In this document: positions 49,119-59,480 of the stretch, in pieces
Position numbering within the stretch: the first letter of the stretch is position 1
How the letters are laid out: the number at the start of each line of letters is the position of its first letter
Assembly (NCBI GenBank): GCA_035515235.1
Contig: DATJBS010000031.1
Location: 1-64,000 of the forward strand
Origin: JAMLHH01 sp035515235
GTDB taxonomy: Bacteria; Bacteroidota; Bacteroidia; Chitinophagales; JADIYW01
Reading direction: 5' to 3'
DNA length: 64,000 nt
Position numbers and translations under genes: made by a program
Notes under the pieces: generated by a model
Databases searched by the model: none
What the model saw: the letters and a program-made list of their open reading frames with translations, nothing else
Told to the model about the DNA's origin: nothing

Positions 49119-51737
49119 TTATGATTCTGTGGAATTTTCTTCTGTATCAGTGCTTTCTTCATCACCATTCTCAGAGTTTTCTTCTCCCTCAACTTCTGGA
49201 TTTGCTTCTGGGTCGATTTCTAGATTTTCTAAGTCTTCTATTTCTTCATCTTCTGGAGATCTTTCTACTTTAGAAACTGCAGCGATAGTATCATTACCTT
49301 TCAAGTTAATCAATTTAACTCCTTGAGTATTTCTACCCATCACTCTCAGTTCTAATAAGCTTATTCTAATTGTAATTCCTGAACGATTGATAATCATCAA
49401 ATCATCATCATCAGTAACTCCTGATATTGAAATTAATTTGCCAGTTTTATCTGTAGTATTTAAAGTGATAACGCCTTTACCTCCACGATTTGTAAGACGG
49501 TATATAGGTTCTCCTGTTTCAGGATCATCTAAGAAAGTACGTTTACCGTAACCTTTTTCAGAAACTACCATGATTTCAGGTTTGTTTTCACTCGTTCTGT
49601 CGACCACTACCATTCCTATCACTTTGTCATCTGCAGCTCTTAGAGTAATTCCTCTTACGCCCATACCGTTACGTCCGATAGGTCTTGCATCTTCTTCATT
49701 GAATCTTACTGCATAACCGTATGAAGATCCAACTATGACATCACAAAGTCCATTAGTCAATTCTGCAGCTAATAATTCATCACCTTCTCTTACACTAATA
49801 GCATTTACACCATTGGTTCTAGGTCTAGAATATTCTCTTACAGAAGTTTTCTTAACTGTTCCGCCAGTTGTCACCATTAATACGAAATGAGAATCCAAGA
49901 ACTCTTCATCTTTCAAGTCTGTAATTTTGATATAAGCTTTCACTTTATCTGCTTGAGGTAGACTGAGTAGATTTTGAATTGGTCTTCCTTTAGAAGTTTT
50001 ATTGCCTTCTGGAATTTCATAAACTTTTAACCAATAACATTTTCCTTGCTCCGTGAAGAGTAGAAGGTAATTATGCGTAGATGCTACAAATAAATGTTCT
50101 ATGAAGTCTGTATCTCTGGTTTTTCCACCAAATGATCCTTTACCTCCACGACCTTGTACCTTATATTCTTCTAGGTTGGTTCTTTTGATATATCCTAAGT
50201 GAGAAATGGTTACAACAACTTCTTCGTTTGCAATCAAATCTTCCATAGAAATATTATCTCCAAAAGGAATGATGTCAGTACGACGTTTGTCGCCATATTT
50301 ATTTTTTACTTCTAGAGTCTCATTTTTAATGATCTCCATACGAAGTGGTTCATTCTCAAGAATAGCGTTTAATCTATCTATTGTTGCTTTTACTTCTGCG
50401 TATTCGTCTCTAATTTTATCTCTTTCTAATCCGGTAAGACGTTGTAATCTCATTTCGAGAATCGCCTTTGCTTGAAGTTCAGATAAATTGAATGTACTCA
50501 TCAATCCTTCTCTCGCAGCTTCGCCGTTCGGGGATTTTCTAATTAAGGCAATGACTTCATCTAGATGGTCTAGAGCAATCATTAAGCCTTCTAAGATATG
50601 AGCTCTTTTTTCTGCTTGCGCTAATTCAAACTTAGTTCTTCTTACAATCACTTCGTGTCTAAAATTGACGAAGTGCTTGATCATGTCTTTAAGGTTCAAT
50701 ACTTCCGGTCTTCCATTGACTAATGCAATGTTATTGATACCGTATGAAGTTTGAAGAGAAGTGAAATTATAAAGATTGTTCAATACTACGTTAGGAATAG
50801 CATCTCTTTTTAAATCATATACAATACGCATCCCATCTCTGTCCGACTCATCTCTGATATCAGCAATACCTTCCAATTTTTTATCATTGATAAGATCTGC
50901 AGTTTTAGAAATAAGATTGGCTTTATTGATTTGATAAGGAATTTCAGATACAATAATCTGTGTACGACCGTTTTTGTCTTCTTCAATAAGAGCTTTTGCT
51001 CTTACCTTGACTTTGCCACGACCTGTTCTGAATGCATCTTTAACACCTTCTAAGCCATATATAATACCGCCTGTTGGAAAGTCAGGAGCTAAAACAAACT
51101 CCATGAGCTCTTCGATAGTGATATCAGGATTATCTACATAAGCGATAATTCCATCTACTACCTCAGTAAGATTATGTGGCATCATGTTAGTCGCCATACC
51201 TACAGCAATACCTGAAGCTCCGTTGATTAGTAATTGTGGAATTTTGGAAGGTAATACAGTAGGTTCTTGAAGTGAATCATCAAAGTTAAATTGAAAGTCG
51301 ACAGTATCTTTGTCTAAATCTTCCAACATATCTTCAGAGATTTTTCTCAATCTTGCTTCAGTATAACGCATAGCAGCAGGGCTATCACCGTCTACCGAAC
51401 CAAAGTTACCTTGACCATCGACCAACATATATCTTAAAGACCAATGTTGAGCCATACGAACCATCGTGTCATATACAGAGGAGTCACCATGAGGGTGATA
51501 CTTACCTAATACTTCCCCAACAATACGAGCAGATTTTTTATAAGGACGATTTGAATATACACCTAAATCTTGCATCCCATAAAGTACACGTCTATGAACG
51601 GGTTTTAATCCATCTCTAACATCAGGAAGTGCTCTTGAAACAATGACAGACATAGAATAATCTATGTAAGCGGTCTTCATTTCATCTTCTATATTGATAG
51701 GAATGATTCTTTGGGATAGACTTTCTTCTTCAGCCAT
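49119..51737 (-). CDS. gyrA: DNA gyrase subunit A
   Basis: An 872-residue GyrA. The catalytic Tyr125 lies in AAMRYTEARL. The quinolone-determining region reads YHPHGDSSVYDTMVRMAQ, keeping Ser86 and Asp90 (Ser83 and Asp87 in E. coli), a sensitive-type sequence. The GyrA box QGRGGKGSFGG near 529 marks true gyrase, giving DNA wrapping and negative supercoiling. After the beta-pinwheel comes a long acidic tail (about 830-872, rich in Glu and Asp). The TPR gene follows. Confidence 0.98.
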   Translation of the reverse strand: MAEEESLSQRIIPINIEDEMKTAYIDYSMSVIVSRALPDVRDGLKPVHRRVLYGMQDLGVYSNRPYKKSARIVGEVLGKYHPHGDSSVYDTMVRMAQHWSLRYMLVDGQGNFGSVDGDSPAAMRYTEARLRKISEDMLEDLDKDTVDFQFNFDDSLQEPTVLPSKIPQLLINGASGIAVGMATNMMPHNLTEVVDGIIAYVDNPDITIEELMEFVLAPDFPTGGIIYGLEGVKDAFRTGRGKVKVRAKALIEEDKNGRTQIIVSEIPYQINKANLISKTADLINDKKLEGIADIRDESDRDGMRIVYDLKRDAIPNVVLNNLYNFTSLQTSYGINNIALVNGRPEVLNLKDMIKHFVNFRHEVIVRRTKFELAQAEKRAHILEGLMIALDHLDEVIALIRKSPNGEAAREGLMSTFNLSELQAKAILEMRLQRLTGLERDKIRDEYAEVKATIDRLNAILENEPLRMEIIKNETLEVKNKYGDKRRTDIIPFGDNISMEDLIANEEVVVTISHLGYIKRTNLEEYKVQGRGGKGSFGGKTRDTDFIEHLFVASTHNYLLLFTEQGKCYWLKVYEIPEGNKTSKGRPIQNLLSLPQADKVKAYIKITDLKDEEFLDSHFVLMVTTGGTVKKTSVREYSRPRTNGVNAISVREGDELLAAELTNGLCDVIVGSSYGYAVRFNEEDARPIGRNGMGVRGITLRAADDKVIGMVVVDRTSENKPEIMVVSEKGYGKRTFLDDPETGEPIYRLTNRGGKGVITLNTTDKTGKLISISGVTDDDDLMIINRSGITIRISLLELRVMGRNTQGVKLINLKGNDTIAAVSKVERSPEDEEIEDLENLEIDPEANPEVEGEENSENGDEESTDTEENSTES

Positions 51738-51889
51738 AATTTAATGGAATTTACAACTTGTAAAAATAAGAATTTATTATCGTAGTACTTGGAAAGATTT
51801 CCACAAATGAACATTCGTGGATATGCTAAAATGCTTAGCATGAATTGAATGAGTGAATAGTTAGATGATTTCTTGAATTTTTGTTTGAA

Positions 51890-52294
51890 TTAGTCTATCC
51901 GTTCTTGACTCAATATTTTGAAATGTATTTCACTGATAGGAATGACAGATAGTCTACTTTGTTTTAATAAACCGATTTCATGCAAATCTTCGTTTTCTTT
52001 TATTTGCTCCAAAGAGTAAAACTCTAATTTTTTTATTGGGGCAATATCTACACAAACCCATTTATCGGAATCAGAGGTGGGGTCTGGATATGCAGTTTTG
52101 ACAACTTTTGCCATTCCTACAATTCCTCTTTGTTTGCCACTGTGATAAATTAAACAAATATCACCTAAGTTCATTTGTCTCATATTATTCCGTGCTTGAT
52201 AGTTTCTCACGCCATCCCACATCTCGAAATCTTTTGACATCAAATCATCCATAGAGCATGTTTCAGGTTCTGTTTTTAATATCCAATATTGCAT
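51890..52294 (-). CDS. EVE domain protein
   Basis: A 134-residue PUA-like EVE protein: YWILKTEPETCSMDDLM at the start, then WDGVRNYQARNNMRQM (26-41) and GDICLIYHSGKQRGIVGMAKV. EVE domains bind modified bases in nucleic acid. It overlaps no neighbour but starts 24 bp after the cupin gene stop on the same strand. Normal length for a stand-alone EVE protein. Confidence 0.93.
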   Translation of the reverse strand: MQYWILKTEPETCSMDDLMSKDFEMWDGVRNYQARNNMRQMNLGDICLIYHSGKQRGIVGMAKVVKTAYPDPTSDSDKWVCVDIAPIKKLEFYSLEQIKENEDLHEIGLLKQSRLSVIPISEIHFKILSQERID

Positions 52295-52318
52295 TTGTAA
52301 ATAGATTTGTATGGAAAA

Positions 52319-52825
52319 TTAATCTCTACTTAGTTTTGATATGATTTCTTCTCTTTCAGGAAATAATGTGATTAATTCCTTTTTGCTCTTTAATTCAAAA
52401 TCTTCAAACTCAAATCCTGGAGCAACAGTACAACCCACTAATGAATAAGAATTAACGTCTATAGCTTCAGCTGCAAACCAAACTCCTCCAGGAACTACAA
52501 ATTGTGGTACTTCTCCGTTCTGAATATCTCGACCAATCAGGTGAGTAGTATGATTTCCTGATTCAGTAATAATGTGTAAAAGTATAGGTGAACCATCATA
52601 AAAATGCCAGATTTCATCTTGCTTGATTCTATGAAAAGCGGAAAAACTTTCTGAAGTCAATAAGAAATAAATACAAGTGGAGTAGCTTCTTTTGCTTGGA
52701 TATCTATCACCCAAACTGCTTAAGTCAATTTCTCCAGCACTTTTGTAGGTTTGTTTGTAATAACCACCTTCCGGATGTGGTAGTAATTCTAGCTTTTGGA
52801 TGATGTTTTTTATGGTATATTTCAT
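52319..52825 (-). CDS. Cupin_5 (DUF985) family protein
   Basis: A 168-residue cupin. HPEGGYYKQTYKS (17-29) is the family signature; the cupin core has CIYFLLTSESFSAFHRIKQD with a His and the second motif VPGGVWFAAEA. Members such as AF_0104-like proteins resemble sugar epimerases or bind small ligands; the function is not established. Likely co-transcribed with the EVE gene. Confidence 0.9.
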   Translation of the reverse strand: MKYTIKNIIQKLELLPHPEGGYYKQTYKSAGEIDLSSLGDRYPSKRSYSTCIYFLLTSESFSAFHRIKQDEIWHFYDGSPILLHIITESGNHTTHLIGRDIQNGEVPQFVVPGGVWFAAEAIDVNSYSLVGCTVAPGFEFEDFELKSKKELITLFPEREEIISKLSRD

Positions 52826-53142
52826 TAGTCTGCTAATTCTTAATCAACTAAATTAATAAATAACAATCAATACGATTATCCAAACTGCTCATTATCATAT
52901 TAATCTAATTGCTCAAAAAGATGATTACGAAAACTATAAGGAAGTCTATTATCTTAAAAATTACAAAAAGACTTGCATAGATGTTGGGATAAATCTCCAT
53001 TGTTTAAATCTCCATTTTATAGTTATCATTCCTGTTTAATGAGTTAGCCGATTTAAAGAAGAATTAGCAACCTTTGTTGGTAAAATATTGACGAGAATCG
53101 TTTATATTATTAAAGTTTTTATCTTTAACCAGTATATAATTA
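52826..53142. other. Intergenic region before the GDPD gene
   Basis: AT-rich sequence without coding potential. TATCTTTA at 53120-53127 matches seven of eight positions of the -7 box and may serve the GDPD gene, whose ATG is 16 bp further. Confidence 0.45.
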
Positions 53143-54057
53143 ATGTACCCTATGTTCAAGTTTCGCTTAATAATAGCATTGTTTATTTTTGTTGGATTGA
53201 ATTCATGTAAAAATGATCATCCAGAATTACCTATCGAAAAGAATCCTTTTTTAGTTGAAAAAGGTCAACGTCCTTTAGTAATTGCACACCGAGGAGGTAC
53301 TTATTATTTTCCCGAAAATACCATGTTGGCTTTTGGATATAGCAAAGAGATAGGCGCGGATGTTTTGGAGTTGGATATACATCTGTCCGCAGATGGGAAG
53401 CTTGTTGTTTGTCATGATGATACTGTAGATAGAACCTCTGATCAATCAGGACCAATCAATAAATATACTTATGCCGAATTAGCAACTTACAATTTTGGTT
53501 ACCAATTCAAAGGACCAAATGGTGATTATCCTTATAGAAGCAATCCAGTTAAAATACCGCTGCTTGAAGAAGTTTTTCAATCCTTTTCTGATAAGCTGAT
53601 GATAGTAGAAATAAAATCTCAAGGTGAATTAGGCAAACAATGCGTCCCTGAATTACTTCGCCTAATTGAAAAGTATAACATGCAAAAAAAGGTTTCAGTA
53701 TTCTCTTTTGAAAAGAATGTTATAGATCATTTTGTATCATTAAATAAAATTGATGCTTATACAGGTGGATCTGCAAATGATATTCTAGATTTCATTGTAA
53801 ATGCTGCCAACGGAACTTCAGACAAACTCATAATAAAGTACGATATGCTAGTAACACCCACCACTGTATCAGACTTTAATTTGAATTTAGATCACCCTTC
53901 TATTATTAATACAGCTAAAAATAAAAAGGTTTCACTTTGCTACTGGACCGTCAATGATGAGCCTTTAATGCGAAGACTAATTGAGAGTGGCGCTGATGGA
54001 ATTATTACTGATAGAGCTGAATTATTACAAGTTGTTTTAGAAGATATGGGGTTTTAA
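53143..54057 (+). CDS. Glycerophosphodiester phosphodiesterase lipoprotein
   Basis: A 304-residue lipoprotein with Cys22 after FKFRLIIALFIFVGLNS. The GDPD core is clear: VIAHRGGTYYFPENTMLAF with His49 and Arg50, the metal-binding ELDIHLSADGKLVVCHDD (about 76-93), and the C-terminal CYWTVNDEPLMRRLIESGAD and GIITDRAELL. It hydrolyses glycerophosphodiesters to glycerol-3-phosphate and an alcohol at the envelope surface. A second in-frame ATG at 53152 is also possible. The product could feed GlpD. Confidence 0.94.
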   Translation: MYPMFKFRLIIALFIFVGLNSCKNDHPELPIEKNPFLVEKGQRPLVIAHRGGTYYFPENTMLAFGYSKEIGADVLELDIHLSADGKLVVCHDDTVDRTSDQSGPINKYTYAELATYNFGYQFKGPNGDYPYRSNPVKIPLLEEVFQSFSDKLMIVEIKSQGELGKQCVPELLRLIEKYNMQKKVSVFSFEKNVIDHFVSLNKIDAYTGGSANDILDFIVNAANGTSDKLIIKYDMLVTPTTVSDFNLNLDHPSIINTAKNKKVSLCYWTVNDEPLMRRLIESGADGIITDRAELLQVVLEDMGF

Positions 54058-54347
54058 TATTCTATTGATGGTAATCTGTTATTAATTACTATTTCATTGA
54101 TTTTAAAATAGAATCAATAATACCATTTAATGCATTATTTGTCGATACTATTGAGTTTTAGCTAATGAATACTATTAAAAGTGCATTATAATACATTTCT
54201 GAAATAAAGGATTAATTGTTATAAATCTATGTGATGTAAAATTGCTCTCTTAATAACATTTTAGATTTTTGATTACAAAATAAATATTTACTATATTTAT
54301 AATAAGCTATTTATGAAAACAATTTAACTTCTCAAATAATTTAAATA

Positions 54348-55385
54348 ATGTTAGAAACCAACCATATCCAATTTGTTCAGGAAATAAAAACTCAAATAAA
54401 AAATGCACAATATCGTGCTTTGCAAAAAGTAAATAAAGAGCAAATTCATTTGTATTGGAATATCGGTAAGACAATTCTTGAAAAACAAAAGGAACATGGT
54501 TGGGGAAAAGGAATTGTAGAAATATTAGCTACTGAATTGCAAAAAGAATTTGTAGGAATAAATGGTTTTTCTGCTCGTAATCTATGGTATATGCGAAACT
54601 TATATGAGCAATACTACAATAGTAATCTAATTCTGCAACCATTGGTTGCAGAAATTCCTTGGACACACAACATTCTGATTTTAGAGAAATGTAAAGACGA
54701 GCACGAAAGGTTTTATTATATAAATATGACTAAAAAATTTCAATGGTCAAAAACTATGCTTGTTAATGCTATTGAAAATAAACATTACCAAAATACCCTA
54801 TTGAGTCAAAATAATTTTGTTAATACTTTAGATAAAAATGTTGCAAAGGATGCGAATTTGATTGTTAAAGATGAATATACATTTGATTTTTTAAACTTAT
54901 CCGAGCCATACTCTGAAGCGCAATTAGAGCAAGCTATCCTTTCGAATATTAGAAATTTTCTTGTAGAATTAGGAGGCGACTTCTCGTTTATTGGTAATCA
55001 ATATCCTTTAAAATATGAAGATAAAACATTCGAAATAGATTTATTACTTTTTCACAGAGAACTACAATGCTTAGTTGCTATTGATTTAAAAATTGATGAA
55101 TTCAATCCAGAAATGGCAGGTAAAATGAATTTTTATCTTTCGACTATCAATAAATTAGTCAAGAAAAAGCACGAAAACCCAAGTATTGGAGTGATTATTT
55201 GCAAGTCTAAAAATAGAACTACAGTTGAATTTGCGTTGCAAGATATTAACAAGCCTATAGGTATAGCAACCTATACATTAAGCAAAGAGCTACCAAAAAA
55301 TATACGTGTTTTTTTTCCATCCAACCAAGAATTTGTTGATAAAGTAGAAAGCATTACCAACTATATAAAAACTCATAAAAAATAA
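54348..55385 (+). CDS. YhcG-like PD-(D/E)xK nuclease family protein
   Basis: A 345-residue protein of the YhcG/DUF1016 family. The N-terminal domain (about 15-150) shows ALQKVNKEQIHLYWNIGKTI and the FSARNLWYMRNLYEQY DNA-binding-like helix. The C-terminal nuclease domain has Glu194, Asp231 in FEIDLLLFHRELQ and the Asp246-Leu-Lys248 of AIDLKI, with Asp replacing the usual Glu of ExK. Family members accompany restriction systems or act in recombination; here it stands alone. It meets the FemAB-like gene tail to tail with a 5-bp gap. Confidence 0.92.
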   Translation: MLETNHIQFVQEIKTQIKNAQYRALQKVNKEQIHLYWNIGKTILEKQKEHGWGKGIVEILATELQKEFVGINGFSARNLWYMRNLYEQYYNSNLILQPLVAEIPWTHNILILEKCKDEHERFYYINMTKKFQWSKTMLVNAIENKHYQNTLLSQNNFVNTLDKNVAKDANLIVKDEYTFDFLNLSEPYSEAQLEQAILSNIRNFLVELGGDFSFIGNQYPLKYEDKTFEIDLLLFHRELQCLVAIDLKIDEFNPEMAGKMNFYLSTINKLVKKKHENPSIGVIICKSKNRTTVEFALQDINKPIGIATYTLSKELPKNIRVFFPSNQEFVDKVESITNYIKTHKK

Positions 55386-55390
55386 ATCCC

Positions 55391-56512
55391 CTAATTAATA
55401 TGATATCCTTGACTACTCAATTCTAACGAACAAAAATACTGATAAGCTTGTGGGTCTAATGGATAGTCCCAACAACCAATACCATGAAATAATTCACCAC
55501 CAAAACCGATTTTGAATTTATAAAGTCCATACATAGGATGAGAAGGGGTAGGATTAGGAGCTACGCCGAACATGTCATACTCTGTACAACCTTTGGATTT
55601 TGCTATTTGCATAGCTTCCCATTGTAAAGCGTAAGTAGCCATGAAGTTTCTATTTGTACTTGAAGAAGCTCCGTATAAATATGAAGCTCTATTCTTACTA
55701 ATAATTAAAAACATCGCTGCCAAAGGCATAGCATCGACTTCTGCAATCATCAATAAAACTTCCGTAGTGTCGCTTTCATTAGTTAATTGAGCATTTAAGA
55801 CAGCTTGGAAGTATTTGATATCGTTGATGTTTAAGTTATTCCTCATTGCAGTTTCTTGATACAGTTGGTACCACACGTCAATATTTTCGATGCCAATAGT
55901 TTTTACTTGTACACCCTTTCTCTCAGACAAACCTATATTATACCTTGTTTTAGGTTTCATATTTTGGAGCAATTGCTGATTGTCTTTTTGCAAATCGACA
56001 TAGATGGTATTAGAAGGCAATAAATTACTCGGAGCTTTTCTGAAATTCCAATTTTGTGTGCTGAAATTAAATCGAAGTTCTTGCATACGATTTTCTGGTG
56101 GACCTTTCCATATGCCATTTTCATCGAAGTCTTCTTCATTTTTTGCCCAATAGGAGAGCCAGTTTAAATCATAACGAATCAAAATGCAATTTGAAGGAAG
56201 ATAAGGACGGATACATTCCGACAATTCCTCTAAAAATTCTCCTTGTAATTCTTCTGAAGGTTCAAGCTCAGGACCATAAGGGATATAAGCAACTGTATGC
56301 TTGGAATCGATTTGTTGTAGGATGATTAGAATATCTGAATCGATAAAACCCTCACTGTCATTATTAAAAAGCTCAGACTTTTTGATTTTAAAATTGATAG
56401 CTATGCTTTTATAGCCCAATTGATTTTTTACTTGAGACCAAAAAGCAGTTTGCTGCATAATCGGAGTGTGGAATAATTCAAATGTTTCCTTTGGATGAAT
56501 ATCAGTAAGCAT
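55391..56512 (-). CDS. FemAB-like aminoacyl/GNAT transferase
   Basis: A 373-residue protein with the two GNAT-like halves of the FemABX family. QTAFWSQVKNQLGYKS at the start and the end segment ATYALQWEAMQIAKSKGCTE plus YDMFGVAPNPTPSHPMYGLY, KFKIGFGGE are characteristic. FemABX enzymes add amino acids from tRNA to lipid II side chains; in Bacteroidota, which have direct cross-links, the function may differ. No coiled-coil arm is obvious. Confidence 0.87.
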   Translation of the reverse strand: MLTDIHPKETFELFHTPIMQQTAFWSQVKNQLGYKSIAINFKIKKSELFNNDSEGFIDSDILIILQQIDSKHTVAYIPYGPELEPSEELQGEFLEELSECIRPYLPSNCILIRYDLNWLSYWAKNEEDFDENGIWKGPPENRMQELRFNFSTQNWNFRKAPSNLLPSNTIYVDLQKDNQQLLQNMKPKTRYNIGLSERKGVQVKTIGIENIDVWYQLYQETAMRNNLNINDIKYFQAVLNAQLTNESDTTEVLLMIAEVDAMPLAAMFLIISKNRASYLYGASSSTNRNFMATYALQWEAMQIAKSKGCTEYDMFGVAPNPTPSHPMYGLYKFKIGFGGELFHGIGCWDYPLDPQAYQYFCSLELSSQGYHIN

Positions 56513-56683
56513 GAGATACGATTCTAACCACGATTCTAATGAATTTAGTCTTATATAATAAATTTTATACGTTAAGAATTAATAACTATCTGTAAAGGAC
56601 TCAAAGTTTAATATCTATTCAACAAAACGATGAAGTTTTATTATTAGAATAGACAAGTAATGACCAAAAGAATCTAGTATTTG

Positions 56684-56691
56684 TATCTTTG
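56684..56691 (+). promoter_or_regulatory. Candidate parC -7 box
   Basis: TATCTTTG is an exact TAnnTTTG match, 105 bp upstream of the parC ATG. It follows a TATTTG word that could act as an alternative. No -33 TTG is obvious. Confidence 0.5.
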
Positions 56692-56795
56692 CCGACATCT
56701 CCTTATATTTTTAAGAAAATACTTCTACAAATGTTTATAACTCGCTTTGAAACAAGATGTAGAGTTGATTAATTTTATCGGGACCAATAAATTAT

Positions 56796-59480
56796 ATGGA
56801 AGAATTGGACAATAACTCTTTAAATGAAGACTTGACAGGTCAGGAATCAATTATTTCTATTAGTGGAATGTACAAAAATTGGTTTCTGGATTATGCATCG
56901 TATGTAATATTAGAACGTGCAGTTCCAGCTGTATTAGATGGCTTCAAGCCTGTGCAGCGTAGGATATTGCATGCTATGAAGGAAATGGATGATGGCCGAT
57001 TCAATAAGGTGGCAAACATCATCGGTAGCACTATGCAATATCATCCGCATGGTGATGCTTCTATTGGTGATGCTATTGTCAATATCGGACAAAAGGATTT
57101 ATTGATAGACTGTCAAGGAAACTGGGGCGATATTCGTACCGGAGATAGAGCTGCAGCAGGTAGATATATTGAAGCAAGATTGTCCAAATTTGCTTTAGAT
57201 GTAGCTTTTAATGCCGAAACCACAGAATGGCAAATGTCATATGACGGCAGAAAAAGAGAGCCTGTTCATCTTCCAGTAAAATTCCCATTATTATTAGCTC
57301 AAGGTGCTGAAGGAATTGCAGTAGGATTGTCTACTAAAATTATCCCGCACAACTTCATTGAACTTATAGATGCGTCTATAGCTCATTTAAGAAAAAAGCC
57401 ATTTGAATTAATGCCAGATTTTCTCACAGGAGGAATGGCAGATTGCCGGAATTATAATGATGGCAGACGAGGCGGTAAAATAAGAGTAAGAGCTAAAATT
57501 GAAGTTAGAGATAAGAAGACTTTAGCGATTACTGAGATTCCATTTAGTACGACTACTTCTAGCTTGATTGATTCTATTATCAAAGCAAATGATAAAGGGA
57601 AAATCAAAATCAAAAAAGTTATTGATAACACGGCAAGAGATGTAGAAGTTCTTATAGAATTACATCCGAATGTTTCTACAAGTGTCACCGTAGATGCTTT
57701 ATATGCATTTTCAGACTGTGAGGTTTCTGTTTCGCCCAATACTTGTGTGATTGTAGGCGACAAACCTATGTTTTTAGGAGCGTCAGATGTTTTGAGAATC
57801 TGTACAGATAGTACCGTTTATTTACTCAAGAGAGAATTAGAAATCAAACTAGGTCATCTTCAAGATAAATGGCATTTCTCTTCATTAGAAAAAATCTTCA
57901 TTGAAAATAGAATTTATCGTGACATAGAAGAGTGTGAGACTTGGGAAGCTGTCATCGAAGCAATTGATTTAGGATTAGAACCATTTAAGAAATTATTTTT
58001 TAGAGAAATTACAACAGATGATATTGTAAGATTGACAGAAATTAAAATCAAAAGGATATCAAAATTTGACACTTTTAAAGCAGATGAATACATTCTCCAA
58101 CTAGAGAAAGATATAGAAGAAGTCAAACATCATTTAGAGCATTTGGTAACATATGCGATTGATTATTACAAGCGACTTAGAGAAAAATACGGTAAAGGAA
58201 GAGAGCGAAAAACATTGTTGAGTAGTTTCGACCAAGTTGAAGTCAAACAAGTAGCTGCCAATAATGAGAAACTGTATGTAAATAGAACAGAAGGTTTCGT
58301 TGGTTATGGAAAAGATATGAGAAAAGAAGAGTTCGTCATGGACTGTTCAGATATAGATGATGTCATCGTATTTCTCAAAAGTGGTGGATATAAAGTAGTT
58401 TCTATAAGTGATAAAGTCTTTGTAGGGAAAGATATTCTGTATGTGAATATTTGGAACAAAGGAGATGAAAGAATGACTTATAACGCCATTTATTTAGATG
58501 GCAAATCAGGTACCACTTATGCTAAAAGATTCAATGTCACTGGTGTAACTAGAGATAAAGAATACAATATCACAAAGGAAACACCACGCTCTAAATTATT
58601 ATACTTCTCAGCAAATCCTAACGGTGAAGCAGAGATTGTAAGCATACAATTATCTCAAGGTTGTTCAGCTAAAAAGAAAACTTTTGAATTCGGATTTTCA
58701 GATATTACCATAAAAGGAAAAAGCTCTCAAGGAAATCAAGTCACCAAATACCCTGTGAGAAAAGTGGAACAAAAATCTGTAGGGATTTCTACTTTGGGCG
58801 GTCTAGATATGTATATGGACGAAGAGGTAGGAAGATTGAATAAAGATAAAAGAGGTCGATTCCTAGGGAATTTTATCGGAGATGATAAGATACTCGTAGT
58901 TTTCAAAACTGGTGAATATATGTTGACCAATATTGAATTAACGAATAGATATGAATTGAAAGACATCTTAATTCTAGAGAAGTTTCAACCTAAAAAACCT
59001 CTATCTGTCATACATTATTACCCTTCTAAAAAGTGCTATTATGTCAAAAGATTTTTGATTGAAACCACTACTTTAGACCAGAAATATAGCTTTATAGCCG
59101 ATGAGGCAGGAGCAGAGTTGACCTTTATAACTTTAGTGAAAAATCCAATAGTCAAATACACTTTAGACTTAGGCAAAAAACAAATTAGCGAAGAAGAAGT
59201 AGCTCTAGCTGAATTAATTGACGTGAAAGGTTGGAAAGCTATCGGTAATAAATTAGTAGCAGGAAAAATCAAAGAAGTCGTTCTGATTCCACCCGCTGAG
59301 GATGAAGAAGAGGACGATAGCGATGATGATTCTAATGACCCGGACGGTGGTTCTGATAATGAACCTAATAGTGGAGGTGACAATAATCCTGCGAATGAAG
59401 AGGAAGAGCAAGCGTCAAGCTATAATGTCGAATTAGAAATCACTAATTTTCAACAAGGAGAGCAAGGAAGTCTATTTTAA
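56796..59480 (+). CDS. parC: DNA topoisomerase IV subunit A
   Basis: An 894-residue type IIA topoisomerase A subunit. Catalytic Tyr124 is in AAGRYIEARL. The region equal to the quinolone-determining site reads QYHPHGDASIGDAIVNIG, with Ala88 where GyrA has Ser. That Ala is the usual residue in Bacteroidota ParC. No GyrA box is seen and the C-terminal pinwheel is divergent, so it is ParC and not a second GyrA. The tail is very acidic (Asp/Glu/Asn runs near 840-875). parE is not adjacent: the upstream gene is on the other strand. Confidence 0.94.
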   Translation: MEELDNNSLNEDLTGQESIISISGMYKNWFLDYASYVILERAVPAVLDGFKPVQRRILHAMKEMDDGRFNKVANIIGSTMQYHPHGDASIGDAIVNIGQKDLLIDCQGNWGDIRTGDRAAAGRYIEARLSKFALDVAFNAETTEWQMSYDGRKREPVHLPVKFPLLLAQGAEGIAVGLSTKIIPHNFIELIDASIAHLRKKPFELMPDFLTGGMADCRNYNDGRRGGKIRVRAKIEVRDKKTLAITEIPFSTTTSSLIDSIIKANDKGKIKIKKVIDNTARDVEVLIELHPNVSTSVTVDALYAFSDCEVSVSPNTCVIVGDKPMFLGASDVLRICTDSTVYLLKRELEIKLGHLQDKWHFSSLEKIFIENRIYRDIEECETWEAVIEAIDLGLEPFKKLFFREITTDDIVRLTEIKIKRISKFDTFKADEYILQLEKDIEEVKHHLEHLVTYAIDYYKRLREKYGKGRERKTLLSSFDQVEVKQVAANNEKLYVNRTEGFVGYGKDMRKEEFVMDCSDIDDVIVFLKSGGYKVVSISDKVFVGKDILYVNIWNKGDERMTYNAIYLDGKSGTTYAKRFNVTGVTRDKEYNITKETPRSKLLYFSANPNGEAEIVSIQLSQGCSAKKKTFEFGFSDITIKGKSSQGNQVTKYPVRKVEQKSVGISTLGGLDMYMDEEVGRLNKDKRGRFLGNFIGDDKILVVFKTGEYMLTNIELTNRYELKDILILEKFQPKKPLSVIHYYPSKKCYYVKRFLIETTTLDQKYSFIADEAGAELTFITLVKNPIVKYTLDLGKKQISEEEVALAELIDVKGWKAIGNKLVAGKIKEVVLIPPAEDEEEDDSDDDSNDPDGGSDNEPNSGGDNNPANEEEEQASSYNVELEITNFQQGEQGSLF

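Noticed and set aside
49129..50475. Serine-rich frames opposite gyrA
   Set aside because: They mirror the acidic tail and core of gyrA on the other strand and have no signals of their own.
57452..57763. Minus-strand frame within parC
   Set aside because: A shadow frame without start context, inside a fully conserved gene.
59039..59383. Serine-rich frame opposite the parC tail
   Set aside because: It is the complement of the Asp/Glu-rich parC C-terminus; composition alone explains it.
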